A DNA stretch of 64,000 bases from Chlorops oryzae (taxonomy: Eukaryota; Arthropoda; Insecta; Diptera; Chloropidae): positions 113,992,124 to 114,056,123 of the forward strand of contig CM035807.1 of assembly GCA_020466095.1 (NCBI GenBank), read 5' to 3'. Below are positions 21,901 to 35,024 of the stretch, piece by piece. Both the position numbers and the translations under genes were made by a program. The notes beneath the pieces were generated by a model. The model had not been told where the DNA came from and did not search any database. It saw nothing but the letters and a program-made list of their open reading frames with translations. Position 1 is the first letter of the stretch; each line of letters begins with the position of its first letter.

Positions 21901-23756
21901 TCCATATACATATATTGAAATTGTGGAAATTCACTTTTTTAATAGACGACCCTCGATACAGAGGCTAACAGTGTCTTCTTCGATTCTCTTGACTTTTTTT
22001 TTACATAGAAATAATCAAATAAAAGGTCACATGGCAACTCGTCTTTTACGGACTACGAGAATCCTTGAAACGCTACTAACTTCGTAAAACTGACGACTTG
22101 GCACAGTGGCACAGAAGAACAAAGACCAAACAAAAATAAAAAAAATTAAAATGTGAACATGTAAACAATGGAAACAAAAACTTCCGTTTTTATTACGCAC
22201 GCTTGAAGTTGTCGAACTAACTTAACAAGTATTATTATCCGCAATATATTTTTTTTCTTTTTTTAGTTTTAGTTTTTCCAGTTGAGTAAATATTTGTTTC
22301 TCGATTTCCAAATAGAAGTTCCCGCAACTACCATATCAGGCGCAGAGAAAAATAAAAACGAGACCGCATCGACAATGGCGACTATTAGAGCGATAATTTA
22401 AACCAATTCACTGTAACAACGCCGCAATTAATCGCTACTCTTTTACAACTTTACAACTACCCGTTTAAATGCTACAAGCAACCATTTCGCCCCATTGTTG
22501 ATATTGTTGTTGTTTTTATTGTTTCGTGGGCCTATGTTATTTCAGCTTGCTTTTTCCCCTCCACACACGCTTTATCAAGTCTATTTGTCGTTTGATAATT
22601 GTAATTACTTTCACTGTCGTCGATCGGCACTGGTGCTTACAAGGCACTTGGCGGCAGCGGCCACTGAAGACGATCGCGATGAGTGCCATGTGTGCGCGGG
22701 GGCAGTGGAATAATCGTTTCATTCATTCCGTTGTGCAGATCACACGAGCAGAAGTTTTTCCTTTGACGTCTCGATTTGTCAGTTTGATAACGGTGACCAG
22801 AGAGAGAGACCTTTTCTCTTTTTTTTGCCCTCCGTCTTCAATTCGTTGGAAAGAAGGACATAAAAAGTTTGAAGTTTTTGCGTCACCAGCCGTTGTTGGT
22901 GATCACTGATCAGTATTATTGCGGTGTCATCAACAACATTGAAATCGAAAGTGAAACTTCATTTTCCTTCGCTTTTCACCATTCGCGGGAAAAACTTCAC
23001 GACTTTACGAATGGAGCCGAAAGCCTTGAGACTCGGCATCGTCTCTTCGATTACGGAATGACAGTAGCGAAGCCCCCGATCCATTCCACGCTGACGACTT
23101 TTGAGATCACCGGTTGGCCTTCAAGTCGATTTGCTTGAATTCGAGTTTTCCCTTTCCTCGCGACTAGTTTTTCTCGATTTTCTTCTGAGACATCGAAGGC
23201 ACGTGTGGATATCCTTCGCTGCATGATCGTGCCAAACAAAACAAAATCAAGTTTTTTTTTTATTTTTTTATTTATTGATTTTCAAAATTAGATAATCCGC
23301 CTTTTTTTTTTTTTTTTTTGTGCTGTATTTTTGTTGTTGTTGTTGTTCATTGCATCAATATTGAATGGTTTTTCGCAATAATTGAAGATGCATCTAATTT
23401 TCTTCAATTTTCTTCATGTGCAGCTTCGAGCCGGTTGATGTGATCATGCGTGCGCATGCGCATGCGCATGTTCGGAGATAAGATATGAGCAGGTGTTTAA
23501 CTTGACAGTCACGTCATGCGGAATCGAATCATTAAGTTTTGGGTGATTGAAATTTTCACATAAAAATAAAAAGCAAGCTTCATTTGAGTCCAATAGTTTC
23601 TGCACTCAATCGAAAGATTTGGACTGCACCACCAGCCATAAGAACAACCTTTGAAAACTTGAAGAAATCCCAGTTTGATGTGACTTATTGAAATGATATC
23701 GAGCATAAAGGAGAGTTCTTCGAAGCGTCAAACAAACGAATGATTGGATTTCGTTT

Positions 23757-23800
23757 TTAACCCTTTGTCGCATTTAATATATCATGCAGTCAAGGGTTAA
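23757..23800. mobile_element. Very short piggyBac-like palindromic element
   Basis: TTAACCCTT and AAGGGTTAA face each other 44 bp apart with TTAA at both ends. It could be a minimal piggyBac-derived remnant or simple chance. It lies between blocks a1 and a2 and is absent from unit 2. Confidence 0.4.
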
Positions 23801-24248
23801 TAATTTAAGCACATATTTTTTAGTCGAGTTGCTTGATGGAATGTTCTCTATATTCGTTTTTAACTAGAGTATTTCAAAAATCCCTCACAAAACGATCAAT
23901 AATAAATTCCCAAAAATAATAGAAGTCCGCTGGGGGGAAAAATTTATTATTTGCTAAACTCTAAGCAAATTTAGAGAACAAAACACGAAAGAGAAGACTC
24001 AAAACAAATCATCAAAACGTCGACGTATTCGAGAGTCGTTGAACTCTGGCCGAAATTGGCAAAGCGTGGTTGGCAAAAGCGCCCATTCCACCGCCGGATC
24101 TGTTGGGATAGGTTGGCGAAAATAATTTTTTTGGCATAAACGGAGGAAATTGAGCGTGTCATGACGAATAATTCAATACTGACGAGTGTGTTGTGTTTAT
24201 TCGCAGAGACAATTTTAAGTCGAAAGGAAAACGTTTCCCATTGTTTTC

Positions 24249-24920
24249 TACACTGAGCGAAATTTAAATTCCAAAAAAAATGTTTTTTAAAAATTCGCAT
24301 TGTTAATTCACAGTCCATTTTTTGATAATTTCGAGCAGTCAAAAAATTTCAAAATGAAAAATTGGTTGAGTTCACAATTTATTTTTGGTTGATTTTAAAG
24401 GTAAATTATTTGTTAAAAATTATTTTTTTAAATTCATTTTTTCTTTTAGTTCGGTTATAATTCTACATTTGGTTTTTAAAATAGGACATATAAGATATTT
24501 ATTCATCTTAGAACTTTTTAAGCATTGCGAAAGCAGACAACGGACAACGGAGTGACGAAATCGGATGAAGTCCATCCGATGGCTATTTTTGGGGTTATGT
24601 TCAGCAGAGGGCTCTGTGGCCATTTTGCTTTGAACGTTAAGTAAATTTATTTTGCATTTCTTCTTTTATGGGTATTTTAGAAATTTTTTTTTATTTTAAA
24701 AATTATCTTGTCATTTCAATTATGTCCGTGGTTAGTTCAACAATTTAAATTTAAATCCATTTTTAAAATTATCATTTCAATTCAACCTGAAAATATGGTT
24801 GATTCAAAAGGAAAATCTTTATTTTTTTCAATAAGAAAAATTGTTAAATTAAAAATATTCCTTGTTGAAGCCGTTTTGTATATTTTTCCTCGTTTTCTGG
24901 TTGATTTTTTTCTCTGTGTA
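24249..24920. mobile_element. TACACTGAG element, copy 1
   Basis: Begins TACACTGAGCGAAATTT and ends TTTTTTCTCTGTGTA, an imperfect inverted pair (TACACWGAG). It shares its full length with 34321-35024 and 39730-41546. AT-rich and without a transposase. It is part of block a2, so it was present before the duplication. Confidence 0.65.
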
Positions 24921-27900
24921 TTGATTCTCTTCCATTGGAAATCTATGCCAACTATCGATTATCTTTGTTTCATATCGCCACAGTTCATTGACCAAGTAGG
25001 TCACATTTTCCTTATGGGTTCGAAGTCTTTAAATTGTAGTTTGAGATTTTCCGCAACAATGGCGATTTTTTTTTCTTCAAGAAATGAGAAAAAAAGCACC
25101 ACAAATTCTTCATTTTGCCACATCTTACGGCATGGGAAACAAGCTATATTTTTTTGTCTATACTTTGTCTATTCTCACCAGGCATTAATTTGTCCATGTG
25201 GGTCAAAGGTTTAGGATTAACATTGTCCGCTTCTGTTTTTATTTATTTGCATTGCATTGCACCGCTTACCATTGACCGAAAATGACTTCTGAACGTTGTT
25301 CAGCCAACCGGTGAAAAGTTTAACAGCGAAATTCCGCATGGTTGAACACGAATCTTCATGAGTAATTGACCATATTCTGTGCTACATACTTTGGTCATAT
25401 CACATTTCTGTCGTACTTGAACTTTAAAGATAAATACTCGGCTACTACAATAGGAAGTAATACGGAATTTCCATGTCTAATCGAAGAGTATTATGACTTC
25501 ATATTTGGTATATATGTACGAATATGTGCCGGAGCCCTTTGGAAAAAGTTGTTCGAGTTCAGGGCGTAGTAAAGAAATCGGGTTTTATAACATAATCGCT
25601 TGAATAGGAAAAATATTTATGCACTAGAAAAATTCATAATAAAAATGTTCATATGCGTAACCAATTGCGGTGGGTGATTAATTGTTCCCTCATGATCACA
25701 AGAGTCGTCCGGCATTCCATTCCGTCAGCATTGTCATTGCAAGCGTAATCACAAAGGCAATTTTCAAAGCCGAGCCAAGTGAATGGACAAAAGAAGCAAG
25801 CGGTTCCAACAGATAAACCACAATGTTTCAGGCACTGGGCATCATGCTAGTTTCATCGCCCAACTGAGTGTGTGTTGTCCCCGTCCAATGGCAGCATTCG
25901 AGTCATTCGTCTCTCTATCCGAACATAATTTGATATTTCCTCAATTGAGCGACACAATCAATCTCGATGGATCAGAAATTGAAATGACGATGAATACGAT
26001 GATGATGGTGATAATTATGATAATGATGATGATGCCCTAGCGGCGTTTTCTTTAGACACACTGGCAGACGGAGGAACTCTTCTCAGTAGTGACGCCAACC
26101 ACATCGAGCAGAATAAATCGAGGCACAATCAATGCGGCACATCGAGTCTAGACGGCTTCGAGCTTTCAATTCCAGCTATTTGCATCTCAAATGATTGTTT
26201 TCCGATTGTCGAGTTGCCTCATGACTTGTTGACGACGCCTTGTCTACATTAAAAGCCGGTCTTTGTAGAGAATTGATAAATAAATAGAGGCATCATATTG
26301 TCTCCTAAGAAATGTGGCATGTTCGCGGCTAAGGCACAAAATGTTCGATAGAAGTGCAGCCGAAGTAAAAACAAGTACAGGAAAGCCTCTTAACTAACTT
26401 TTAAATTAATAAGACTAAGGGGAGGGAGTTTCAAAAATCGTCAAAAATAGCGTACGTGATACTTGAATGAGTGTTTTCTTATGACGTTATCACGTAAAAC
26501 TATCGTCCATAAATTGACTTTACAGGCACAAATTTTTTGGGCAGTCGCTCGGAACATAATGGAAATTATATGTAAGCATTAGTAATGGGAACTTTCTCAT
26601 GTTAAAAAACGAGTAGATATTTAATGAAATAAAACGATATGAGCCCGATTTATTACTGAGCATTCCCCATGATAAATTCCCGTGACTGAGAGAGCTCCGT
26701 CAAAGAAGCTGGTTAGCACATTTTTGCCATTCATGAATCATGCGAACTTTTAGCACATTTCATCCCATAAAATTCACCATGAAATTGATTTGCTTGTGAA
26801 TTTTAATAAATAAAACCAATTTAAAAGCAATTTAAACATGGAAATGAGGTCGCCTCACGCAGAAAAGCACTGACGCCGCAATAATTTCGAGTGAAATTTT
26901 CTGTTTACTCGAAAAATCGCAAGCGAATCAATTTAAGCGGAAACGTAGGAGACCAACATGAGTGATAAGTAATGCTCGAGTCATTGCACTTGTGACTTGA
27001 AGTCTCGCTACCCTGCAGTAATGAAATGATTTCGGGGTAATAAAAGGACCAGACCCAGGTGAGTCCATATAGGACCGACCCGAAATTTATATGAAACCCA
27101 CCGTCCACTGCCACTAAAAGTGCTCCAGGTTGTCTTCCGTTGCTCCGGTTTAAGTTAATGCAAAATTTACTGAATAAATTTGATTAAATTCTTATAACCC
27201 TTTGGGGTTTAATGAATTCCCAGTTCGCTCATCTTGTCTAGAAACGGATATACCTATGATGAATTGACTTTCGACCTTTTTTCGGTAACTTATTTCTTTT
27301 CAGGGCATCTCGAAAATTCTTTTTCTTTATGAAAAACGATAGGATCAAAAGTTCCGCACATTTAGCACATTTAGCACATATTTTCTGCGCAGATGAATTT
27401 TCCTCCTTGAATGAATCTTTGGAATTTCATTTTTTTTTTTACTTTATTTTATTTTATTTTTTTTTTTTTTGCATAATAGACTTGAGTTTACATAAAACGT
27501 TCATCATTCAAACGAAAAAGTGTCAATCACAGCGGCAATTGCGAAAAAGAGGCTGACAATTGCATGACAGGACCCGCTTCCAAGTACTTTTCTTGCTTAG
27601 GTACATACTTCCACCGCAGTTCAATGACATGAATTTATGATTTATGCTCCGCTTTCAACGGACTGTTAAGAGGCAAATAAAAACCGCAATTCCCATCATT
27701 GAGGGTGGTTTTTAGAACCCCAAAACGCTGGCGTCATTCAAACTCGTTTTGCAATAATTAAATTCAATGGATTTCATAAGGCACCCTTCAGTGGAAAAGC
27801 CTCCTTCTACTTGGAAAAGATTCTTCGATAAAAGTATGGAAAGTCGTAAAAAAAAAGATATTCATTCAATTTCCTTTGTGAAGCCATGAATGCCTCTGGT

Positions 27901-29516
27901 CGCTCCCATTTTCTAGCATTGGACTCATGTGTCTAAGCTAAGCCTCCTGATTGATGCTGATTAGCGTGACTTTTACCAACGCTCCGCGGTTCGAGTTGAA
28001 AGGAATTGGAATTCGTATCCGAAATAATGTCAAAAAAACAAAAAAATTGTCCCAGATTTCTATGAAATTTTTATTGCCCGCGCGCCGTCTACTCACAATG
28101 TTGATATAATAAAATGCACTATGGACACAGGAAGCACTGAAATCGCATGAAAGCTGTGTCTGAACATGACTGTTTTGTACTTGGGACCGGGGGTCTTTAT
28201 CTGACAACTTGTGTTGAAATAAACACGCCGAGGCGATGGCGTAACGAAGAAGGCTCAGAAGATGAAGCTTTTTTTTATATTTTTTTTGGCATTTATTTCC
28301 ATAAATTTTCATGGGCGAAGTCCTGCCGTCGCCGAAGAAATCGAATATTTGATTCAATGGAAAACAAAAAGAAAAAACTAATCAATTATTATTATTATTA
28401 TGGCTTACATAATGTGCACTCAGTAAATGCGCAAAATCTGAAACGGCATCCGCGTTTGGCTTCCACCGGAAGTGGGTTTCTATTTTCAGTAACACGCAAA
28501 AGCGGCATTCGGCATTTTGTGGCCTTAGAGTTCCTCTCTTGATGTGCGCAATTAAATGTTTTATTTTCACTTTACGATAAAAGGGCTTTGGCTTCGTTTC
28601 ATACTAGTTATTTTTTTTTAAATATGATTTCCCTAACACGTCTTTTTTTAATTGATAAAATTTGTTTGCGTGACGAATTCGTTTATTTTCTGATTTCAAT
28701 GAGAGAACTTAAAACGAAGGCAAAAGTAATTTGGATTAGTTTAACTATATTTACGATACATCAAGGGCTTATCTTTAAGATGTGATGTTTTCGTATGGAC
28801 TTTTTAAGCAGGTTTATTCATATCTGAGATGAAAATTTTGAAAAACAATGTTCGCAGTTTTCTTGAAAAAGTCACAGAAAATGAGTTGTTTTGAAAAATT
28901 TAAAGCCATATCTTATTGAATTTGATTAAAGATTTTGACCTGATCAACATGGAATGAACTTTAAAAGCCTTGTGCCCGAAAAGATCGCTCTGAACCAGCA
29001 AGAAGCAACTTTTTGTGCTCTTCAAATGATTTCGACTGAGAAATCGCTTCTGATTGATTGGGGTTCACGCGATCGCTTGGGTTTCGTTTAGAAAAAGATC
29101 GCGATAATTAATGAAAGCAAAATGAAGACGCTTCATTCTTTTTTGAGTCGGAGAAGAAAAAAATACTACAATAAAAATTTTTAAAAATAAATCGCTGTCA
29201 ATTTTGGAATTTAAAAGCGAAATTTTTACTGAAAAAGAAAGGAGAAAAGAGCCGTTTTTCGATCGATTTGCATTCAAAGAAAAAAAGTAATTTTTTATAT
29301 AAAAATATATTGCATAAAATACTTATATAAGATGTAAGATATCCTATTATGTTTGAAAAAATGGAAAAAAAAAACCAAAATGCTTCCGATTATTTCTGGT
29401 GATACAACCTGGAATATCAATACCAAAATTTGAACGTTATGAGATTTCTGTTTATATACCTACTATTTTTAAAGTGACAACAATACCTTATCTTGACTAT
29501 TTATAAAGTAATTTTC

Positions 29517-30449
29517 TAGAGCTCGGATTTTGAATATTTTGAATTTTTTTTTTTTTTTTTGCATTTAACTGTGCTTTTTGAATATTGGGGGTATTCACGA
29601 AGGCGTGTTAAAACGTTGGAAATTCTGGAAATATTGCGATTCTTAAATAAATTTTTTAAATTTTTTTTGAATCTTTTACAACTTTTTAAGCAGATAAAAT
29701 TTTTCCGATTTTCCGACTTTACTATTTTCCGACGCCTTTGTGAATACCCCTATTTTATTCACTGAAGTAGGCTTTTTTTTGTTAATTTGATAATTCAAAA
29801 TTTTAATAGGCATACTAGATCGAACTAATTTGGAATTTTTGACTGTGAAATTTTTTTGAATTTTTGAATTTTTTTGAATTTTTTGAATTTTTTTTTCAAT
29901 TTTTTGAATTTTTGTTGAATTTTTTTTTTGAATATTTTTTGATTTTTTGATTTTTTTTGCAATTTTTTTTTTGAATTTTTTAATTTTTTGAAATTTTTTT
30001 GATTTTTATTTTTGCATTTTTTTATTTAAATTATATTTTGAATTTTTTTTGAATTTTTTTTTATTTTTGAATTTAATTTTGAATATTTTGAATTTTTGTT
30101 TGAATTTTTTTGAATTTTTTATTTTTTGAATTTTTTTTTTTGATATTTATTTTGAATTTTTTGCATTTTTTGTTTGAATTTTTTTTTGAATATTTTGAAT
30201 TTTTTTGCATTTTTTTTTTGAATATTTTGAGATTGTTATTTTTTTGATTTTTTTTGATATATATTTTGAAATTTTTGATTTTAAAAAGAAATTTTTTGAA
30301 TTTTTTAGAATTTTTTTTGATATTTTTGAAATATTTTGTTTTGCATATTTTTTTTTGCATTTATTTGAATTTTTTATTTCTTTGAATATTTGATTTTTGA
30401 ATATTTTTTTAAAAATTGTAAAATTATAATATTCAAATTCCGAGGCATA
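29517..30449. mobile_element. TIR-bounded T-rich array (copy 1)
   Basis: Starts TAGAGCTCGGATTTTGAATA and ends with the inverse, ATATTCAAATTCCGAGGCATA. The interior is a degenerate array of GAATTTTTT, GAATATTTT and GCATTTTTT units, strongly T-rich on the plus strand. A relative lies in a fritz intron (56063-56754) in the same orientation. Another TIR element (29587-29750) is inserted in its left part. Confidence 0.6.
29587..29750. mobile_element. MITE with GGGGTATTCAC ends (copy 1)
   Basis: Inverted ends GGGGTATTCACRAAGGCG, flanked by TATT on both sides. A second copy sits at 40809-40954. The interior has no coding capacity. Confidence 0.65.
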
Positions 30450-30475
30450 GTAATTTCACACCAATAGTAACTGCT

Positions 30476-31030
30476 AGTTCGATACCTTACTCAACTGAGT
30501 AAAGTAATCGATTCCTTATTCAAAAATGGACTAGATTTTGTAGTCGATACTTTTCTACAAGAAAGTACTCGGTATCGAGTAGTTGAAATGGGTACTTGCT
30601 TGTTTTAAGTCAACAGTTGTTTTCGTTTCAAGGCAACACGTGTACTGCACCAACAAAATTCAGTGGAAAATCTCGTTACGAATAAGTTGCTGAATTGTTT
30701 CGTAGTGTCTCCCCTTTTGCAAAAGTGTGGGCAAAACTTTGAAAAGATTTCAAAGGAAAGTGCACGCTGCAACAATTGCAACTCAATTATTAAAAATTGC
30801 GGAAATATATACGTCAAATTTACAGAAACAAATCAAAAAGGATTCAGTTAAAATTATTGTTTTATCCATTTTCATACTTCATACTTTAGAAAATTATTTT
30901 ATAAGTATTATTAAATGAGTACAAAGTACTCGATGCTTTTTGAGGAGTATTTAAAGTAGCATCGATACTATTTTCAAACTTTTGAAATGAGTACAGGTAT
31001 CGAATACATACCGAAAAAAGCGGAACACTA
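30476..31030. mobile_element. hAT relic with BED-finger remnant
   Basis: The direct repeat AGTAACTGCT occurs at both ends (from 30466 and from 31030), consistent with an 8-bp hAT duplication, and the right end reads CGGAACACTA. Inside, about 30663-30850 translates to 'ENLVTNKLL' and then 'FEKISKESARCNNC', resembling the N-terminal BED zinc finger of hAT transposases. The frame is broken and the catalytic part is missing. Exact ends are uncertain by a few bases. Confidence 0.5.
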
Positions 31031-34000
31031 GTAACTGCTGACTTTTAGGCAATTTTAAAATGATATTTAAGTAGAACAAATGGCGCAAATGGGTTAAAAA
31101 ATCCGTTCATTAATTTGTAAAAAAAAAAAAAATTCATACACCGGGCATAAATCACCAAAGAAGCCTTGGGCGGGGTAAAAGAGCGACTATCACATGCCAA
31201 GCAATTGAAAAAAGCGATAAAAGAATATATAAACAAAATTATAAAAAAAAAGAAATTAATCGCAACTTTAATTTCGTTTATTCTGTACAATTTGGATTTC
31301 TCGCTTTTGGCGATACGTGAAGATATGATTATGAAATTCTATTTGCGTCATTCTGGGAGCGTTTTCCTAAAACTCTCATTTTGATCTCGTATTAAGTTTT
31401 TAATCTTTAAAGGTTTTAAAAACAGCCTTTAATAAAAAAAAAAAATAAACGATACCACTGCGTTACTTTAATAAGCAATGAAGCCCTCCTGTTACACAAA
31501 TGTTTTTGGAAGAGCGAAGCGATCATTTGCCCTCGCACTTGTCCATATTTTGTAACACGAGCTGAAAAATGTGTGTAAAGAAAGACAAAGCAGAATGCTG
31601 AAAAGCAAAACAAAAATCGGAGATAAATTTCGTGGACGTTGAAAAGTTTTTTTATCTTGATGGGATTTCTTTCGACACGGGCGAAGAAGATTCGGAGGCG
31701 GTTGAGAGTTGGAATTGTTTACGAATAACGAATATCGTCAGTGGAACGGCTGCGTGGATAAAGGCAACTCGACTGCATCGAATCGAAGAGTCGAAAATCG
31801 AATTCCATATCGAAGTATTTTGATGCGTCGATGGTTCGCTGTCAGGCAATGGGAAGAGCCAATCTTCGGTGGTAATTACTTCTTCATTATTAATTTATTG
31901 AATGACAAGGTGATTAGCTTACGACTACAATGGATGATGTGTGCACGTCACAGAATGGGGAAAATTACATCATTTTTTATACTAATGAAGGGATAATAAT
32001 TTATCGAAAGATCTTAGACACTTAGGAGAATATTCCTCATTAAATAAGATTGCCTTTTAGTGTCTCTTTCTACATCAAGTTAATATTCGGATAAATATGA
32101 AATCTACTTGCGGCCTTTTGAATTCCATTATCTTTCAATCATCTTATGTACAATTTTATTCAAAAAGGAGACTTGTCTGGCGACTCAAATGAAATGGAAA
32201 TGTGCGCCTCAATGTCTCGAAGGCAAGCCAAAAGCCTGAAGAGGATAAAAAATTCATAAAGCGCTGAAAAACCTTCAAGTGTGCATAATTTGCAGCAACG
32301 TCAACATAATCAACAACACCAATTGCAACGTAAGTACAACAAAAACAGTTGGCACAATGTTGCTTCGCATTCCGACAGTCAGAAGGAGGAGCAGGTCATG
32401 TCATGTGCTCTCTGTATTTGCACTTCCTTTTTTGCTTCCTTTCAGAGAAATATTTATTTTGGCCCGAGTCTTTTTGCGTTTTCAGTTCAACCCTTTTTTG
32501 TAGGGTACAATGAGGTATGTTAGACTATAGCATAGGCTTGGAACAATCGCGCCTTCATGGAATCGAATGAGAGTTTTGTATTGAAAATGAAAAATTAAAT
32601 TTAAAAAATTTTAATTTCAAGAAAAAATCGCTTTTCTTTTAACTAAAGAAAACACCCGGTAGATTGGTGCCTTCCGAAATAGCAGCGCTCCAAAAACCCG
32701 AACTATACTGAGAACCCTGTCTGACAGTCCTTTGAATGTGGCGCCATTAATTTATTATGCTGCAGTACGTTGTATGGAATTTAAGGCGCAGCCCTGAAGG
32801 AATGCGAAGCTGACGGAAGAAGCCACATGCACGAGGATGTTTATCAAAAATACATCAATTATTTTTTGTCTGTGGGGCCAAAAACCATGGAAGACTATCA
32901 ACGGTGGGCGTCGTTTTCATCCGAACAGGATGTGTTGTGCGATGTTTTCTTAAAAAAAGTTTTCTATGGATTTTATTTTTCAACACTTCAAGAACTGGAA
33001 GGAAGTATAAATGAGAAACATTTCGAAGCTCTCTGAGGGCAAGCACAAATAAAATTTCTTCTTTGAAATTTGTGACAAACTTTGAGTTGACCTTTCGTTG
33101 GAAAGAAGGACATAAAAAGTTTGAAGTTTTTGCCTCACCAGCCGTTGTTGGTGATCACTGATCAGTATTATTGCGGTGTCATCAACAACATTGAAATCGA
33201 AAGTGAAATTTCATTTTCCTTCGCTTTCACCATTCGCGGGAAAAACTTCACGACTTTACGAATGGAGCCGAAAGCCTTGAGACTCGGCATCGTCTCTTCG
33301 ATTACGGAATGACAGTAGCGAAGCCCCCGATCCATTCCACGCTGACGACTTTTGAGATCACCGGTTGGCCTTCAAGTCGATTTGCTTGAATTCGAGTTTT
33401 CCCTTTCCTCGCGACTAGTTTTTCTGGATTTTCTTCTGAGGCTTCGAAGGCACGTGTGGATATCCTTCGCTGCATGATCGTGCCAAACAAAACAAAACAA
33501 GTTTTTTTTTCTTTATTGATTTTCAAAATTAGATAATCCGCCTTTTTGTTTTTGTTATTTTTGTGCTGTATTTTTGTTGTTGTTGTTGTTCATTGCATCA
33601 ATATTGAATGGTTTTTCGCAATAATTGAAGATGCATCTAACTTCCTTCAATCTTTGATATTGTGTGGTATTCATCGTTTCGTGCTTTCGGCTGCGCGCAT
33701 GCGCGTGGTCAGAGAAAAGAAAATGCTGAAGCAGGTGTACTGCCTCGCAATCACGTTATGCGGAATCGGATAATTCAATTAAAATGACCTTTTCCTATAC
33801 ATACCTATGTATATTTTTTCCTATTTGAGAGAGTATCTATTGTCTTTGGTTCGTTTCCTCGTGGACTTAATTGGACAGAAAAAAAAAGATAATCGTTTAA
33901 CCGACGGGAAGAGTGTCCATTTTCGTAAATGAGTTTCCCATTAAGAAAAAACGCATATGTAAGCGAATAATTGTAATCCTCTGCGGGGCTTACCATGGAA

Positions 34001-34320
34001 CACATGTCATGCATTATTCTAAACAAAATCAAAATTCAAATGCCGGAATACAAAACACGAAAGAGAAGACTCAAAACAAATCATCAAAACGTCGACGTAT
34101 TCGAGAGTCGTTGAACTCTGGCCGAAATGGCAAAACGTGGTTGGCAAAAGCGCCCATTCCACCGCCGGATCTGTTGGGATAGGTTGGCGAAAATAATATT
34201 TTTGGCATAAACGGAGAAAATTGAGCGTGTCATGACGAATAATTCAATACTGACGTGTGTGTGTGTGTTTTCGCAGAGACAATTTTAAGTCGAAAGGCAA
34301 AACGTTTGCCCCATTGTTTC

Positions 34321-35024
34321 TACACTGAGCGAAATTTACCATGATTTTTTTAAAAATGCGCATTGTTATTCACAGTCCTTTTGATTTTCGAGCAGAACAA
34401 AAATTTCAAAAGAAAAATGTGTTGAGTCTACAATATTTTTGGTTGATTTTAAAGTAATTATTTTTTCGTATAATTCTCATTTGTTTATAATTAATTACAT
34501 TTCTTTACGTTCGTATAATTCTCATTTGGTTTATAAATTAATTACATTTCTTTCGTTCGTATAATTCTCATTTGGTTTAAAATAGACATATATAGCATAT
34601 TTATTCATCTTAGAACTTTTTAAGCATTGCGAAAGCAGATCAACGGACAACGGAGTGACGAATCGGATGAAGTCCATCCGATGGCTATTTTTGGGGTCAT
34701 GTTCAGCAGAGGGCTCTGTGGCCATTTGCTTTGACGTTAAGTAAATTTTTTTTGACTTTCTTCTTTGATGGGAACGTTTAGAAATATTTTTGTTATTTTT
34801 AAAAATTATCTTGTCGATTTGCAATTACTTCCGTGGTTAGTCAACAATTTAAATTTAAATCCATTTTTGAAAATTATCATTTCAATTCAACCTGAAATAT
34901 GGTTGATTCAAAAGGAAAATCTTTATTTTTTTCAACAAGAAAAATTGTTAAAATAAAAATATTCCTTGTTGAAGCCATTTTGTATGTTTTTCCTGGTTTT
35001 CTGGTTGATTTTTTTCTCTGTGTA
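34321..35024. mobile_element. TACACTGAG element, copy 2
   Basis: Counterpart of 24249-24920 within block b2, with the same ends. Differences are small indels and substitutions, plus a short local triplication of a TCGTATAATTCTCATTTG segment around 34466-34580. Confidence 0.65.

Larger units (their letters stand above)
22841..32482. repeat. Co-linear duplication, unit 1 (blocks a1-a6)
   Basis: Six blocks here recur in the same order and orientation in unit 2: a1 22841-23410, a2 23976-25017, a3 25630-26288, a4 27617-28550, a5 28903-29135, a6 31480-32482. By eye the blocks are nearly identical, differing by scattered substitutions and one-base indels in homopolymers. The spacers between blocks are not obviously alignable, though similarity fades gradually at some edges (after a1). 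No ORF is kept intact between copies in a way that suggests coding. The segment lies inside the Swip-1 intron. Confidence 0.85.

Noticed and set aside
27938..28357. 139-residue minus ORF in block a4
   Set aside because: The copy in b4 starts and shifts differently, its composition is that of AT-rich noncoding DNA, and it has no recognisable domain.
30073..30393. Lys/Asn/Phe-rich ORFs on both strands near 30.2 kb
   Set aside because: They translate the T-rich GAATTTTTT array and have no independent support.
31632..32523. ORFs in a6 that recur in b6 (for example starting MDVEKF)
   Set aside because: Several overlapping frames are equally long and equally shared because the DNA is duplicated; the copies differ by frame-changing indels (extra TT after AAAAGTTT) and no family was recognised.
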